From Phycisphaerales bacterium (lineage in GTDB: Bacteria; Planctomycetota; Phycisphaerae; UBA1845; UTPLA1), in NCBI GenBank assembly GCA_020639075.1, contig JACKHI010000001.1:2976001-3040000 (forward strand): a stretch of DNA of 64,000 bases, written 5' to 3'. Shown one piece after another: positions 45,086 to 53,471 of the stretch (position 1 is the stretch's first letter; the number at the start of each line of letters is the position of its first letter). The translations under genes and the position numbers were made by a program. The notes under the pieces are model-generated. The model was not told the origin of the DNA and made no database searches. It worked only from the letters and a program-made list of their open reading frames with translations.

Positions 45086-46759
45086 ATGCCGCAATCGATG
45101 CTTGCCAGTATGTGGATGCCGTCGGCCGAGGAGCTCTCTCAGCTCGCGCCGCTCTTCGCGCTTGTCGCCACGATCGTCGCCCTCCTGCTCGCGGCGATGT
45201 TCACCAATAGAAACCGGAACGTCGCCGCGTCCATCGTGACGCTCGGCGCGATCGGAACAGGCCTGCTCGCGTGGAAGCGACTGCAGAGCGGCGCGCCGAG
45301 CTGGGCCGGCTTCGATCCGAACGGGATGGGCCCCATGCTCATCTCGGATACGTTCAGCCAGTTCTTCATCGTGCTTGCCTGCGTCTTCATGCTTGTCGTC
45401 ACCGCGATGTGGTGGCTCGGGCAGAAGAGCGACCTGCCCGACAGCGAAGTCCATCGCATGGACGCGACGGAATTCTTCGTGCTCTTCGTCGGCAGCGCGT
45501 TCGGCATGTCGCTGATGGTCAGCACGACCAACCTGCTGATGATCATCCTCGCCGTCGAAATGGCGTCGTTGCCGTCTTACGGCATCACGGCCTTCCGCAA
45601 GAAGAACCGCGTCGCCGCCGAGGCGTCGATGAAATACGTCCTGTTCGGCGCGATCACCAGCGCCATCATGATCTACGGCGCATCGCTGCTCTACGGCTAC
45701 TACCAGACGCTCGACCTCGCCACGATCGGCATGAAGATCGCCGCCGACATGCAGGCCGGCGCAACAACCGGCACACTCTTTCTGAGCGTGGCCGTCTTCG
45801 CATTCATGGTCGGAATCGCGTTCAAAGTCTCGGCAGTGCCCTTCCACTTCTGGTGCCCGGACGTCTTCCAGGGCGCGTCGATCGAAGTGACGACGTGGTT
45901 GAGCGTCGCCAGCAAGGCGGCCGGCCTTGGGCTGATGCTCCGCGTCCTGTCGGTCATCATCTGCGCCCCGTCGGCATTTCCGGTGGAAGCGTTTAAGTAT
46001 GTCTCGCTGGCGATCGCCATCATGGCCGCGCTGACGTGCACCGTCGGTAACCTGGCCGCCTATCGGCAGATGAATCTCAAGCGGCTTCTCGCCTACAGCT
46101 CCATCGCCCACGCGGGCTATATGCTGATGGCCGTTGCGATCCTCTGGTCGCCGACGGACGCCGGCATCGGCGCCGCCCATCCGGCATTCAGCGCGATCGT
46201 GTCGTATATCATTGTCTATCTGCTGATGAACGCGGGCGCGTTCTTCGTCGTCGCGATGGTCTACTGGTCGACAGGCAGCGAGTCCATCACGGCCATGAAC
46301 GGTCTGATCCGCCGCAGCCCGATGCTGGCCGTCTGCATGGCGATCATCCTCTTCAGCCTCGTCGGCATGCCGCCCTTGGGCGGATTCATGGCGAAGTTCT
46401 ATCTGCTGATGGCGGTTTGGAAGGGCGGGCTGTACTGGCTCGTCGTCATCGCCGTCCTCAATACGCTGATCAGCCTCTACTACTACGCCCGCATTGTTCG
46501 CGCAATGATTCTGACCGACGACGGCCTGCCGGAAATCTCGGCGCCGATGTCGGGGCAGTTGATCGTCGCGATGTGTACGATCGGCATCATCCTGACCGGC
46601 GTATTGCTCGGACCGATGAAAGAGATCGCCAACAACAATGCGAGCAACCTCTACGCCGTCGTGAAGAGCGATGTGGCGCCGCGCACGGCCAGCGCCGCCG
46701 GCCCAAGTGCTGCGACGCCGAATACGGAAAACGCGGACACAGCGCCGACGATACCGTAA
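45086..46759 (+). CDS. nuoN: NADH-quinone oxidoreductase subunit N
   Basis: 557 aa, the third antiporter-like subunit. Conserved core: LAVEMASLPSYGITAFRKKN, FKVSAVPFHFWCPDVFQGA and KRLLAYSSIAHAGYMLMAVA. ATG 45086 was chosen because GGAGG (45070-45074) overlaps the end of nuoM, which fits coupled translation; the frame opens at TTG 45068. An Ala/Thr-rich tail ends the protein. A weak hairpin follows at about 46773-46810, without a T-run. Confidence 0.95.
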   Translation: MPQSMLASMWMPSAEELSQLAPLFALVATIVALLLAAMFTNRNRNVAASIVTLGAIGTGLLAWKRLQSGAPSWAGFDPNGMGPMLISDTFSQFFIVLACVFMLVVTAMWWLGQKSDLPDSEVHRMDATEFFVLFVGSAFGMSLMVSTTNLLMIILAVEMASLPSYGITAFRKKNRVAAEASMKYVLFGAITSAIMIYGASLLYGYYQTLDLATIGMKIAADMQAGATTGTLFLSVAVFAFMVGIAFKVSAVPFHFWCPDVFQGASIEVTTWLSVASKAAGLGLMLRVLSVIICAPSAFPVEAFKYVSLAIAIMAALTCTVGNLAAYRQMNLKRLLAYSSIAHAGYMLMAVAILWSPTDAGIGAAHPAFSAIVSYIIVYLLMNAGAFFVVAMVYWSTGSESITAMNGLIRRSPMLAVCMAIILFSLVGMPPLGGFMAKFYLLMAVWKGGLYWLVVIAVLNTLISLYYYARIVRAMILTDDGLPEISAPMSGQLIVAMCTIGIILTGVLLGPMKEIANNNASNLYAVVKSDVAPRTASAAGPSAATPNTENADTAPTIP

Positions 46760-46835
46760 GTTGGGCCGCTGCCCGAGTTCCGCTGTTCCCATGACAGTGT
46801 GGAACCCGAGTCATCGAAAAAAGGATTGAGAGAAG

Positions 46836-47261
46836 ATGTCCAGTCAACGCGTCGTCGAAACGCTGAACCAACTGCTCGCCGCCGAATATGCGAGCATTCT
46901 GCCGCGTCTGCGGCAAAGCGATCCGTTCGTATCGCTCGCGGCGGCGGAGGATCGAGATACAGCCTACGGTCTCGTTCAGGATTCCGAGCGCCACGAAAAG
47001 GCGCTGACGGACCTGATCATGTCCCTTCGCGGTGCGCCCGTTCCCGTCTCATACGATATTGATACGACGAGCTATCACTACGTGACGCTGGAATACCTGA
47101 TGCCGCAGATCATCCAGGGCGTTCAGTCCTTGATCGCCGCCTACTCAAGCGCGGGCAGCACGAACCAACGCGAGGCTGATGCGTTGATCGCGCGGCACCT
47201 GGGCGATTACCAGTCGAGGCTCGCCTCCCTCGAGAAAATGCACTCGAATCTGGTTTCGTAG
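46836..47261 (+). CDS. Small ferritin-like protein
   Basis: 141 aa, all helical. Residues such as LLAAEYASILPRL (Glu 17) and DSERHEKALTDLIMSL, with a later HYVTLEYLMPQI, give a four-helix pattern with Glu/His metal-ligand candidates as in ferritin-like/rubrerythrin-like proteins. No signal peptide, so it is probably cytoplasmic. The exact subfamily is not clear and metal binding is not proven. GAGAGAAG precedes the ATG. It is 76 nt after nuoN on the same strand, so it may be co-transcribed. Confidence 0.6.
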   Translation: MSSQRVVETLNQLLAAEYASILPRLRQSDPFVSLAAAEDRDTAYGLVQDSERHEKALTDLIMSLRGAPVPVSYDIDTTSYHYVTLEYLMPQIIQGVQSLIAAYSSAGSTNQREADALIARHLGDYQSRLASLEKMHSNLVS

Positions 47262-47721
47262 TCGGTCGGGGGACGAATGGCCCCACGACGCGACAGAAAT
47301 TTCGCTCACTCATTCGACTGCGCTCAGCGGGCAATAGGCGTCCGCCCCTTCTCCGTTACGACCTTCATTGCATTGTTGCCCAAACAGTATTATCGGACCC
47401 GGCCGCGCATTGTGGGATGCAGCCCAACGGTCCAGCTCGATTGCATACCCCAAGCCGCGCCTGCCTGAGTTTCCCAACCAGGATCGCGATGAATTCCCGC
47501 CCCGGCGCCTCACAAAACTATTGACTTTTTCCGGGCATTCCTGCTGAAATAGCACTGTATGTGTCCGGGCGGTCGTCCCGTTCAGATACGCAGTCGAGCT
47601 GGTTCGAAAGTACCGGCCTACTGCAGGAGCGGATTTTTCGGCACGCTGCGTGCAGCGGCCAGATCGAGTCAACGGAAAGAAGTCCTTTTTTGGAACTACA
47701 CGAGAAGGGGATTGAATCACA
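47262..47721. other. Gap before the PEP-CTERM gene
   Basis: 460 bp with no gene I would defend. TTGACT (47521-47526) and TGAAAT (47545-47550, 18-bp spacer) form a possible weak promoter about 170 nt before the PEP-CTERM gene. Confidence 0.4.
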
Positions 47722-48450
47722 ATGAAATCAGTATTTGCTTTGGCAGTCGCCTTTGCAGTTGTTGGAGCCGCGCCCGCGATGGCGGATCTCCAGAGCAACG
47801 GCGAGTTCATCGGAAGCGGGCAGTACATTGCCAACCCGAACCACGTTTTCGTCGACGGTGTGAACGGCTTCCTTCAAGCGGCGCCGGTCGATTCCGCCCC
47901 GGGCGGATCGCCGCGACATGCCGGTAACGACATGTTCCGCGCAATAGACGGTCCCTACGCGAGCTTCGCAGCCGCGACGGGTCCTCTCGGTTTTGACGAC
48001 TATCAGGGCGCTGTGCCTCCCGGTGACTCCAGCGGCGCTTCGTACCTGGATGAGTTCGGCTTCGTCGGCGGTGTCACCGCAGCCGGCATGACGCTGCAGT
48101 TCCAGTTCTACGATGCAGGTCAGACGCTGGTGAATTTCTTCGACATTACCTTCGCTCAGGCCGGCAACTTCATCTACACGCTGACCAACGGTCCTGACGG
48201 GCACCCGCCCTTCTCGCCGGCATTCTTCGAGATCCCCAATAGCGGTTACGTCCAGATTGTTGCGGCCGACGGCAGCACCGGTCAGTGGTTCCTTTCGACG
48301 CTGGCACCGACAATCGGCACTGAGAGCCGAGCCGCTGGAGAAGGTAGCCTGACGACGCATTCGCATCGCTTCCGCCTCGACGTCCCCGAGCCGACGACGC
48401 TCGCGCTTCTCGGCATCGGTGGCCTGTTCCTCGCTCGACGCCGCCGCTAA
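47722..48450 (+). CDS. PEP-CTERM sorting-domain protein
   Basis: 242 aa, function unknown. Signal peptide (1-22, AFAVVGAAPAMA) and the C-terminal sorting signal VPEPTTLALLGIGGLFLARR followed by further Arg. Such proteins are processed by an exosortase and often sent to the cell surface or exopolysaccharide. The middle is beta-rich and carries GFDDYQGAVPPGDSSGA and FEIPNSGYVQIVAADGS. AAGGGGA precedes ATG 47722. No exosortase gene is in the window. A rho-independent terminator follows. Confidence 0.88.
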   Translation: MKSVFALAVAFAVVGAAPAMADLQSNGEFIGSGQYIANPNHVFVDGVNGFLQAAPVDSAPGGSPRHAGNDMFRAIDGPYASFAAATGPLGFDDYQGAVPPGDSSGASYLDEFGFVGGVTAAGMTLQFQFYDAGQTLVNFFDITFAQAGNFIYTLTNGPDGHPPFSPAFFEIPNSGYVQIVAADGSTGQWFLSTLAPTIGTESRAAGEGSLTTHSHRFRLDVPEPTTLALLGIGGLFLARRRR

Positions 48451-48485
48451 GCGGACTTGCGACGAACGCAAAATGCACGCATATC

Positions 48486-48524
48486 AAGATCGGTTCATTG
48501 CTCCGGCGATGGACCGATCTTTTT
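48486..48524 (+). terminator. Intrinsic terminator after the PEP-CTERM gene
   Basis: AAGATCGGT (48486-48494) pairs with ACCGATCTT (48513-48521) and the T-run TCTTTTTA follows directly. It lies 35 nt after the stop codon. Confidence 0.85.
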
Positions 48525-48584
48525 ATTTGTACATCACGGAATATCGCTAAACTCAATTGGCATCTGCGGTAGCGTGAATACCGC

Positions 48585-48783
48585 ATCCCGATAGGGACGC
48601 GCTGAGAATAGCCCAACCTTTTCAAGGCTGGGATAGATAGTTGGTTACTACCATTTGCCGTGCCGTAGGTACGGCGCGACTCAGCGCAAGAAAGCTCTTC
48701 CCGGCCCGCTGGGGCGGGGCCTGAAATACGGCGGACAACCCCTGTTGGAAACGGGGGCTATTCTCATTTAATCCCTACGGGAT
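48585..48783. repeat. MITE-like element with terminal inverted repeats
   Basis: A 199-bp element. The left end has ATCCCGATAGGGA then GAGAATAGCCC (48585-48614), and the right end has GGGCTATTCTC then ATCCCTACGGGAT (48755-48783), an imperfect inverted repeat of about 30 bp. Inside are at least three hairpins: AACCTTTTCAAGGCTGG, TGCCGTAGGTACGGCG and the CCCCTGTTGGAAACGGGG region. No ORF. The nearby gap 48451-48925 otherwise holds only the terminator. Confidence 0.75.
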
Positions 48784-48925
48784 CCCGGGAGCATTCACTC
48801 GTCGTCCTTTTGCCAGTACACAGAGTCATCCCGATTTTCCGTAATGAATCCCTTATTCTGGCTCGTCAGGGATTGGAGTCATTGCGATCTGAAACCGCCC
48901 GGATGTGGCGTTTTCGCGAGGTGAC

Positions 48926-49474
48926 CTATCTGGCCTTCGTCTTGTTGGCATTGACAATCGATTGAAGCGCTGGGGCCTTTTCGAAAACCACGCGGCCATC
49001 CTGATAGAGCACGTTGCCACCCTTGCCGCCGTGGTTCCTTGGATCCTCAAACATCAGGACGGTTCTTGGCGGAGACATCTCCGAAGCGCCAGGAACATAG
49101 AGGTAGCATTGATGTCCCGTCGGTGCTGACCGACAAATGAACTGCTTCGGTATCGCAGTGTTCGCATCGATGAGCTTCTGCACGTCATCGGGAAACATCC
49201 GGTCGGGTTCATTCATGGCGTAGATGTACATCGCCTGGCCGATGCCTCGCAGGTTCGCGGCGCACTCAGCCTCAGGCGACAGACAGCGAGGGCATGATGA
49301 AAACGACATCGCCAGGAAACCGAAGCACGCGAGAGGTATCGCAACGCCGATCCACACGGCGCGCCTGGAAATCCGCCCGCGCCCCCCTGCCGATGCGGCA
49401 TAGGTCAGCTCAACCGCCGCGTCATCCGCCACCGACGATCGACGCGTCTCCAGTGGTTTGGGATGCGTGTCCAT
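48926..49474 (-). CDS. Short DUF1559-like pseudopilin-type protein
   Basis: 182 aa. A cytoplasmic N-terminal stretch with DDAAVELTYAAS, one membrane helix (about 38-58, AVWIGVAIPLACFGFLAM), then CAANLRGIGQAMYIYAMNE and the C-terminal GGNVLYQDGRVVFEK. The CxxNL and DG motifs match the DUF1559 pilin-like proteins abundant in Planctomycetes, though this one is short and starts without a classical prepilin cleavage site. GGAG lies 11 nt before ATG 49474. It is a paralogue of the protein at 50803-51480 and diverges from the pilT-like gene. Function unknown. Confidence 0.75.
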   Translation of the reverse strand: MDTHPKPLETRRSSVADDAAVELTYAASAGGRGRISRRAVWIGVAIPLACFGFLAMSFSSCPRCLSPEAECAANLRGIGQAMYIYAMNEPDRMFPDDVQKLIDANTAIPKQFICRSAPTGHQCYLYVPGASEMSPPRTVLMFEDPRNHGGKGGNVLYQDGRVVFEKAPALQSIVNANKTKAR

Positions 49475-49659
49475 GTAATGCTGCTCCGGCGTCGATCAAG
49501 TGGACTGGCTCGACGAACCCCTGTCAATTCAATGCACGATCGTCTGCGGAATCAACCCAGAAAAACCGCATGCGGCGCGGTTCGACGTCCACGTGTATCA
49601 TGAAGTCGCCGACGGCGCGCATAGACAGGACCCGACGGTTCGCCCTGAAAGAGAATCCC

Positions 49660-50739
49660 ATGATCGACGATCGACTCAAAGACCTGCTCGAACCAATGGC
49701 TCGCATCGAGGCGTCGGATCTGCACCTCATCCCCGGACACAGTCCGACCTATCGCATCCACGGCGGTCTGGCCGCTGCCGGCGACGCGGTGCTCTCCGCC
49801 GAAGAGACACTTCAAATGATCGAGTCGATCGTGCCGAAGCACCTCGAAGACGCAATGTCGAAGCGGCGCGACTGCGACTTCGCCATCCAACTCGCCGACG
49901 CGAATCCGCCCATGCGATTCCGAGTCAACGTCGCGACAAGCCGCAATGCATCCGGCGCCTGCTTCCGCGCGATCCCCAACGCGATCCCGACGCTGCCGGA
50001 GCTGGGTTTTTCCGGTGATCTCGGTGCTCGCATCATCAACCAGCGCGACGGCCTGATCCTCATCACTGGCATCACGGGCAGCGGCAAGACGACGACGCTC
50101 GCCTCGCTGATCCAGATGCTCAACACGGCCGGCGGTCGCCGCATTATCACGATCGAAGAACCAATCGAGTACATCTATGAACCGCTGGGCTCGAGCATCA
50201 TCACGCAGCGCGAAGTCGGCATGGATGTGCCGTCGTTCTACGAAGGACTGCGCAGCGGTCTGCGCCAGGACCCGGACGTGCTGCTCGTCGGTGAGATCCG
50301 AGATCGCGAAACGGCGCAGCTCGCCGTCAGCGCCGCGGAAACGGGCCATCTGATTTTCGCGACGATGCACACGCGCGACGCCAAGAGCGCAATTACGCGC
50401 ATCATCGACATCTTCCCGTCGGATCGGCACGAAGAGATTCGCGCGCAGCTCGCCATGAGCCTGCGATTCGCGATCGCACAGTACCTCCTGCCGAGCACCA
50501 TCGGCGGTCGCCGCGTCCTCGCGCTCGAATCGATGTACGGCAATTTCGGCGTGCGGAATGCGGTCCGACAAGGACGCTTCGAAATGCTGGACACGGCGAT
50601 CCAAGGGGGTCGCGCCGACGGCATGTTCTCGCTGGATACAGACCTGCATCGACTCGTCGCCGACAATCGCATCACGATCGAAACAGCCCGCGCCTACGCG
50701 CAGGACCCGAGCGAATTCGGCGGGCAGATGAAGTACTAG
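49660..50739 (+). CDS. pilT: PilT-type pilus retraction ATPase
   Basis: 359 aa. A hexameric secretion-type ATPase that powers type IV pilus retraction. Walker A GITGSGKTTTLASLI (137-151), the Asp box ITIEEPIEYIY, Walker B DPDVLLVGEIRDRETAQLAV (204-223) and the His box TGHLIFATMHTRDAKSAITR (228-247) are complete. ATG 49660 gives the usual PilT N-terminus (DRLKDLLEPMARIEASDLHL); the upstream open frame to 49294 is a shadow. No pilB or pilC is nearby. It is flanked on both sides by pseudopilin-like genes on the opposite strand. The stop is 3 nt before a palindromic repeat. Confidence 0.92.
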   Translation: MIDDRLKDLLEPMARIEASDLHLIPGHSPTYRIHGGLAAAGDAVLSAEETLQMIESIVPKHLEDAMSKRRDCDFAIQLADANPPMRFRVNVATSRNASGACFRAIPNAIPTLPELGFSGDLGARIINQRDGLILITGITGSGKTTTLASLIQMLNTAGGRRIITIEEPIEYIYEPLGSSIITQREVGMDVPSFYEGLRSGLRQDPDVLLVGEIRDRETAQLAVSAAETGHLIFATMHTRDAKSAITRIIDIFPSDRHEEIRAQLAMSLRFAIAQYLLPSTIGGRRVLALESMYGNFGVRNAVRQGRFEMLDTAIQGGRADGMFSLDTDLHRLVADNRITIETARAYAQDPSEFGGQMKY

Positions 50740-50742
50740 TTC

Positions 50743-50806
50743 GTAGGTCGGGTCATCGATCCGACGATTTTCCCCGCGCTCGCGTCGGGTCGATAACCCG
50801 ACCTAC
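50743..50806. repeat. 64-bp inverted repeat between pilT and a pseudopilin-like gene
   Basis: GTAGGTCGGGTCATCGATCC on the left and the inverted copy GGGTCGATAACCCGACCTAC on the right flank about 20 bp. It overlaps the TAG stop of the minus-strand gene (50803-50805) and begins 3 nt after the pilT stop. Its first 20 bases match the units at 42886 and 51637. It may act as a bidirectional terminator. Confidence 0.85.
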
Positions 50807-51480
50807 TTCGCGCGATCCTTGTTTTCGTCGATCACTTCCTGCAGCTTCGTGTTGGACAGGAACACCACATGCCCATCCTGGTAGAGGACGTTTCCGCCTC
50901 CCCCCTCGTGGTCATCATCGACTTCGAACATGATGACATCAGTCGGTTTCGACGAAAGAGAGTACCCTGGAACGTAGTAGTAGCATCGCCGGGTCTCGGG
51001 TACAGCCGGGCATTGGAAGTGTATCGGTGAGGCGTACTGCGAAAACCGCAACTTTGACAGGTCATCCGGAAAAGCACCGTCGGACTCGATCTGCGCATAG
51101 TTACGAATCGCGATGCCGAGGCTGTGGAGATTCGCCTGGCACGCTGAATTCAGAGCGTTCTTCCGGAAACCGCTGAGTTCTCTATGAGCAACGAATTGAA
51201 TCGCGAGGCTGGCGGCGCCCAATGCAATCGCCAATATCGTCATGGGAAGCCCTCTTCGCTGAGTCGGGCTCTGTTGAATCCGTATCAACGCAGTGAATCC
51301 GACAACAATGGCGAGCAATCCAATGATGAACGGCACAACCAGCCCGATGGTTACGGCCAGAACACCAAGAATCAAAGCAAAAACTGCCTCCGCACGACTC
51401 GGCTTCGGTCCGCCTCCAAGCGCGTAGTCCAGAGCGATCGGCGCTGAATCGTCGTCGGACTGATGGTTTTCCTGCAACAT
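50803..51480 (-). CDS. DUF1559-like pseudopilin-type protein with three TM helices
   Basis: 225 aa. N-terminal DDDSAPIALDYALGGG, then two or three close membrane helices (AVFALILGVLAVTIGLVVPF, IGLLAIVVGFTALI and GLPMTILAIALGAASLAIQF), CQANLHSLGIAIRNYA, and GGNVLYQDGHVVFLS at the end. The last half is homologous to the 48926-49474 protein; the extra helices resemble the DUF4190-type arrangement. ATG 51480 lacks a clear Shine-Dalgarno sequence and lies 6 nt after the stop of a 23-codon ORF, so it may be translated by coupling. Its TAG stop lies inside the palindrome at 50743-50806. Confidence 0.75.
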   Translation of the reverse strand: MLQENHQSDDDSAPIALDYALGGGPKPSRAEAVFALILGVLAVTIGLVVPFIIGLLAIVVGFTALIRIQQSPTQRRGLPMTILAIALGAASLAIQFVAHRELSGFRKNALNSACQANLHSLGIAIRNYAQIESDGAFPDDLSKLRFSQYASPIHFQCPAVPETRRCYYYVPGYSLSSKPTDVIMFEVDDDHEGGGGNVLYQDGHVVFLSNTKLQEVIDENKDRAK

Positions 51481-51486
51481 GTCTGT

Positions 51487-51558
51487 TTACTTCGAGCCGG
51501 CGTATGCCAATTCGATCGGTTCGCTATCGTTGTCGGCGTTGGGTGCTTCCGGCTTCAT
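51487..51558 (-). CDS. 23-codon ORF upstream of the pseudopilin-like gene
   Basis: 23 aa, ATG 51558 to TAA 51487, with GAGG about 10 nt upstream. Its C-terminal part DNDSEPIELAYAGSK resembles DDDSAPIALDYALGGG of the gene that starts 6 nt downstream and DDAAVELTYAAS of the paralogue at 48926. It may be a leader ORF that couples translation, or the leftover N-terminus of a deleted third paralogue. Too short to be sure it is translated. Confidence 0.5.
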   Translation of the reverse strand: MKPEAPNADNDSEPIELAYAGSK

Positions 51559-51636
51559 GATCGATGGCCTCTATGCGATCATAGGCCGCGACACGAGGCT
51601 TGCGCACCGCGGTGCGTCCGCAACCTGCAATTAATC

Positions 51637-51746
51637 GTAGGTCGGGTCATCGACCCGTCGAGAGCACTCCGTGGCCCAGCCTACAGGCTGGGGGAGCGAA
51701 TTGGCTGAAAAGCGCGCGGAATCGTCGGGTCGATGACCCAACCTAC
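51637..51746. repeat. 110-bp composite palindromic element
   Basis: Terminal inverted copies GTAGGTCGGGTCATCGACCC (51637) and its partner GGGTCGATGACCCAACCTAC (ending 51746) enclose the second module CCCAGCCTACAGGCTGGG. It lies 4 nt after the minus-strand methyltransferase stop (51751). It joins modules that occur separately elsewhere in the window. Confidence 0.85.
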
Positions 51747-51750
51747 GCAA

Positions 51751-53022
51751 TCACATCACGCGACACCAATAGGCCTTGAGATACTCCGACTCCGGGCAAT
51801 TCGTCATCACAGGATGATCCGGCGCCGCACCGCACAACTCGAAACGCTGCAACGTTCGCCCAGCTCTCCGCGCCGCCGCCTCCACGGTATCCACGAATTT
51901 GCCCATCGAGACCAGACCGCTGCAGCTGCACGTCAGCAGCACGCCGCCCGGTCGCACGACCTGCATCGCCAGCGCGTTCAGGTCATAGTATTTCCGCAGC
52001 GCCAGATCGTACTCCTCGCGCGACGTCGCGAACTTCGGCGGATCGCAAACAACGACGTCAAACTGTCGCTGAATGTCGATCATCTGCCGCAAGTAGATGA
52101 ACGCGTCGGCATGCGCGAACTTGATCCGCTGGTTGTTCAGATCCGCGTTCTTCTTCGCGATCTCGATCGCCGCTTCGTCCAGGTCGATGGATGTCACTTC
52201 CTTCGCACCGCCCAGCGTCTTCGCGCACAGACCGAACCCGCCGGAGTAGCAGCACAAGTCCAGCACGTTTGCGTCGCGGCACATCTTCGACAGGCGCAGT
52301 CGATTGTCTCGCTGATCGCAGAAGAAGCCCGTCTTGTGGCCGCCCGTCATGTCGACGCGATAGCGCACGCCATGTTCGCGAATCGTGACGGTTCCCCGGC
52401 CGCCGAGCTCGGCCTCGGGCACACTGAATTGTTCGATGCGCTGAATGCGATCGTCGGCGCGGACGATGACGCGCCAATCATCGAACGTCGCGTCCGGTCG
52501 ATCGAGACTCGTCGGCTTGCCGAGCAATTCCTTTAGAATGCCGGCGATCATCTGCGCACGAATGAACATCCCCGCCGAGAAGACCTCGAAGACAAGGCAG
52601 TCGGCGTAACGCTCGACGATAAGCCCGCTGAGACCGTCGCCTTCGGCGTGAACAAGTCGATACGCATCCGTCACGTCATCCAGCTGCAGGTCGCGCCGCA
52701 GCGAGACGGCCTGGTTGAGCGCATCCCGCCAGAAGGCGTCGTCGACCGGCCGATCGCCGTGCGTGAGCATCCGAATCGTGATGTTGGAGTTGCCGTGGTA
52801 CAGACCGCGGCCGAATAGCTTGCCGTGCTTGTCGTAGACCTGAACGACGTCGCCGGCCTCTGCCGCCCGATCGATGGAGCGGACCATCCGCTTGAAGACG
52901 AATGGATGGCTGGTTGCGGATCGCAGCAGGACCCAGGGGGAGATCGCGTCGGCAGGCGGTCCTGCGGGCTCGCGAGATTCCTGCCGTCGTCGCGGCGGAG
53001 GTCCTTGTCGTCGCTGTTCCAA
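51751..53022 (-). CDS. RlmI-like SAM-dependent rRNA methyltransferase
   Basis: 423 aa. PUA-like N-terminal domain (about 27-110: VLLRSATSHPFVFKRM and FGRGLYHGNSNITIRML), a linker, then a Rossmann methyltransferase domain: VLDLCCYSGGFGLCAKTLGG (SAM site), TSIDLDEAAIEIA, and the catalytic FDVVVCDPPKF with LLTCSCSGLV. This is the order of RlmI, which methylates a 23S rRNA cytosine at C5; the exact site is not provable here. The start is a TTG at 53022 with GGAG 10 nt upstream. No operon partners. Confidence 0.85.
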   Translation of the reverse strand: MEQRRQGPPPRRRQESREPAGPPADAISPWVLLRSATSHPFVFKRMVRSIDRAAEAGDVVQVYDKHGKLFGRGLYHGNSNITIRMLTHGDRPVDDAFWRDALNQAVSLRRDLQLDDVTDAYRLVHAEGDGLSGLIVERYADCLVFEVFSAGMFIRAQMIAGILKELLGKPTSLDRPDATFDDWRVIVRADDRIQRIEQFSVPEAELGGRGTVTIREHGVRYRVDMTGGHKTGFFCDQRDNRLRLSKMCRDANVLDLCCYSGGFGLCAKTLGGAKEVTSIDLDEAAIEIAKKNADLNNQRIKFAHADAFIYLRQMIDIQRQFDVVVCDPPKFATSREEYDLALRKYYDLNALAMQVVRPGGVLLTCSCSGLVSMGKFVDTVEAAARRAGRTLQRFELCGAAPDHPVMTNCPESEYLKAYWCRVM

Positions 53023-53180
53023 GAGGTCACGCTCCGTAGGTCATCAGGGCTTGTCGTCGGGATGGGGTCGCACCCCAATTGGCAACCAGACTGCGGGCTT
53101 CAGGCCGAACTGGCAAGGGGCAGTCGTTGACGGTTTCGGCGTCCTCAGGTAGGTTTACCTCTCTTGTTTTGACCCCCAAC

Positions 53181-53266
<86 letters not shown>

Positions 53267-53471
53267 TTTACCCTTTCCGAACGACTCTCCAATTGGAATG
53301 CCGTTAGCGACTTCAGAATCGCTTGTTGCGCACGAGATGCGCCCGCTGCCTGCTGGCGTCTCGTATAACGAATATGAGCCTCCAGCGCAGGGATGTGCGG
53401 CTCGGACAGGCCCTATCTCAGGTCGCGACGGATTTCGCCGCTTCCCCACGGCACGCTCCAGGAGAGTCCAC

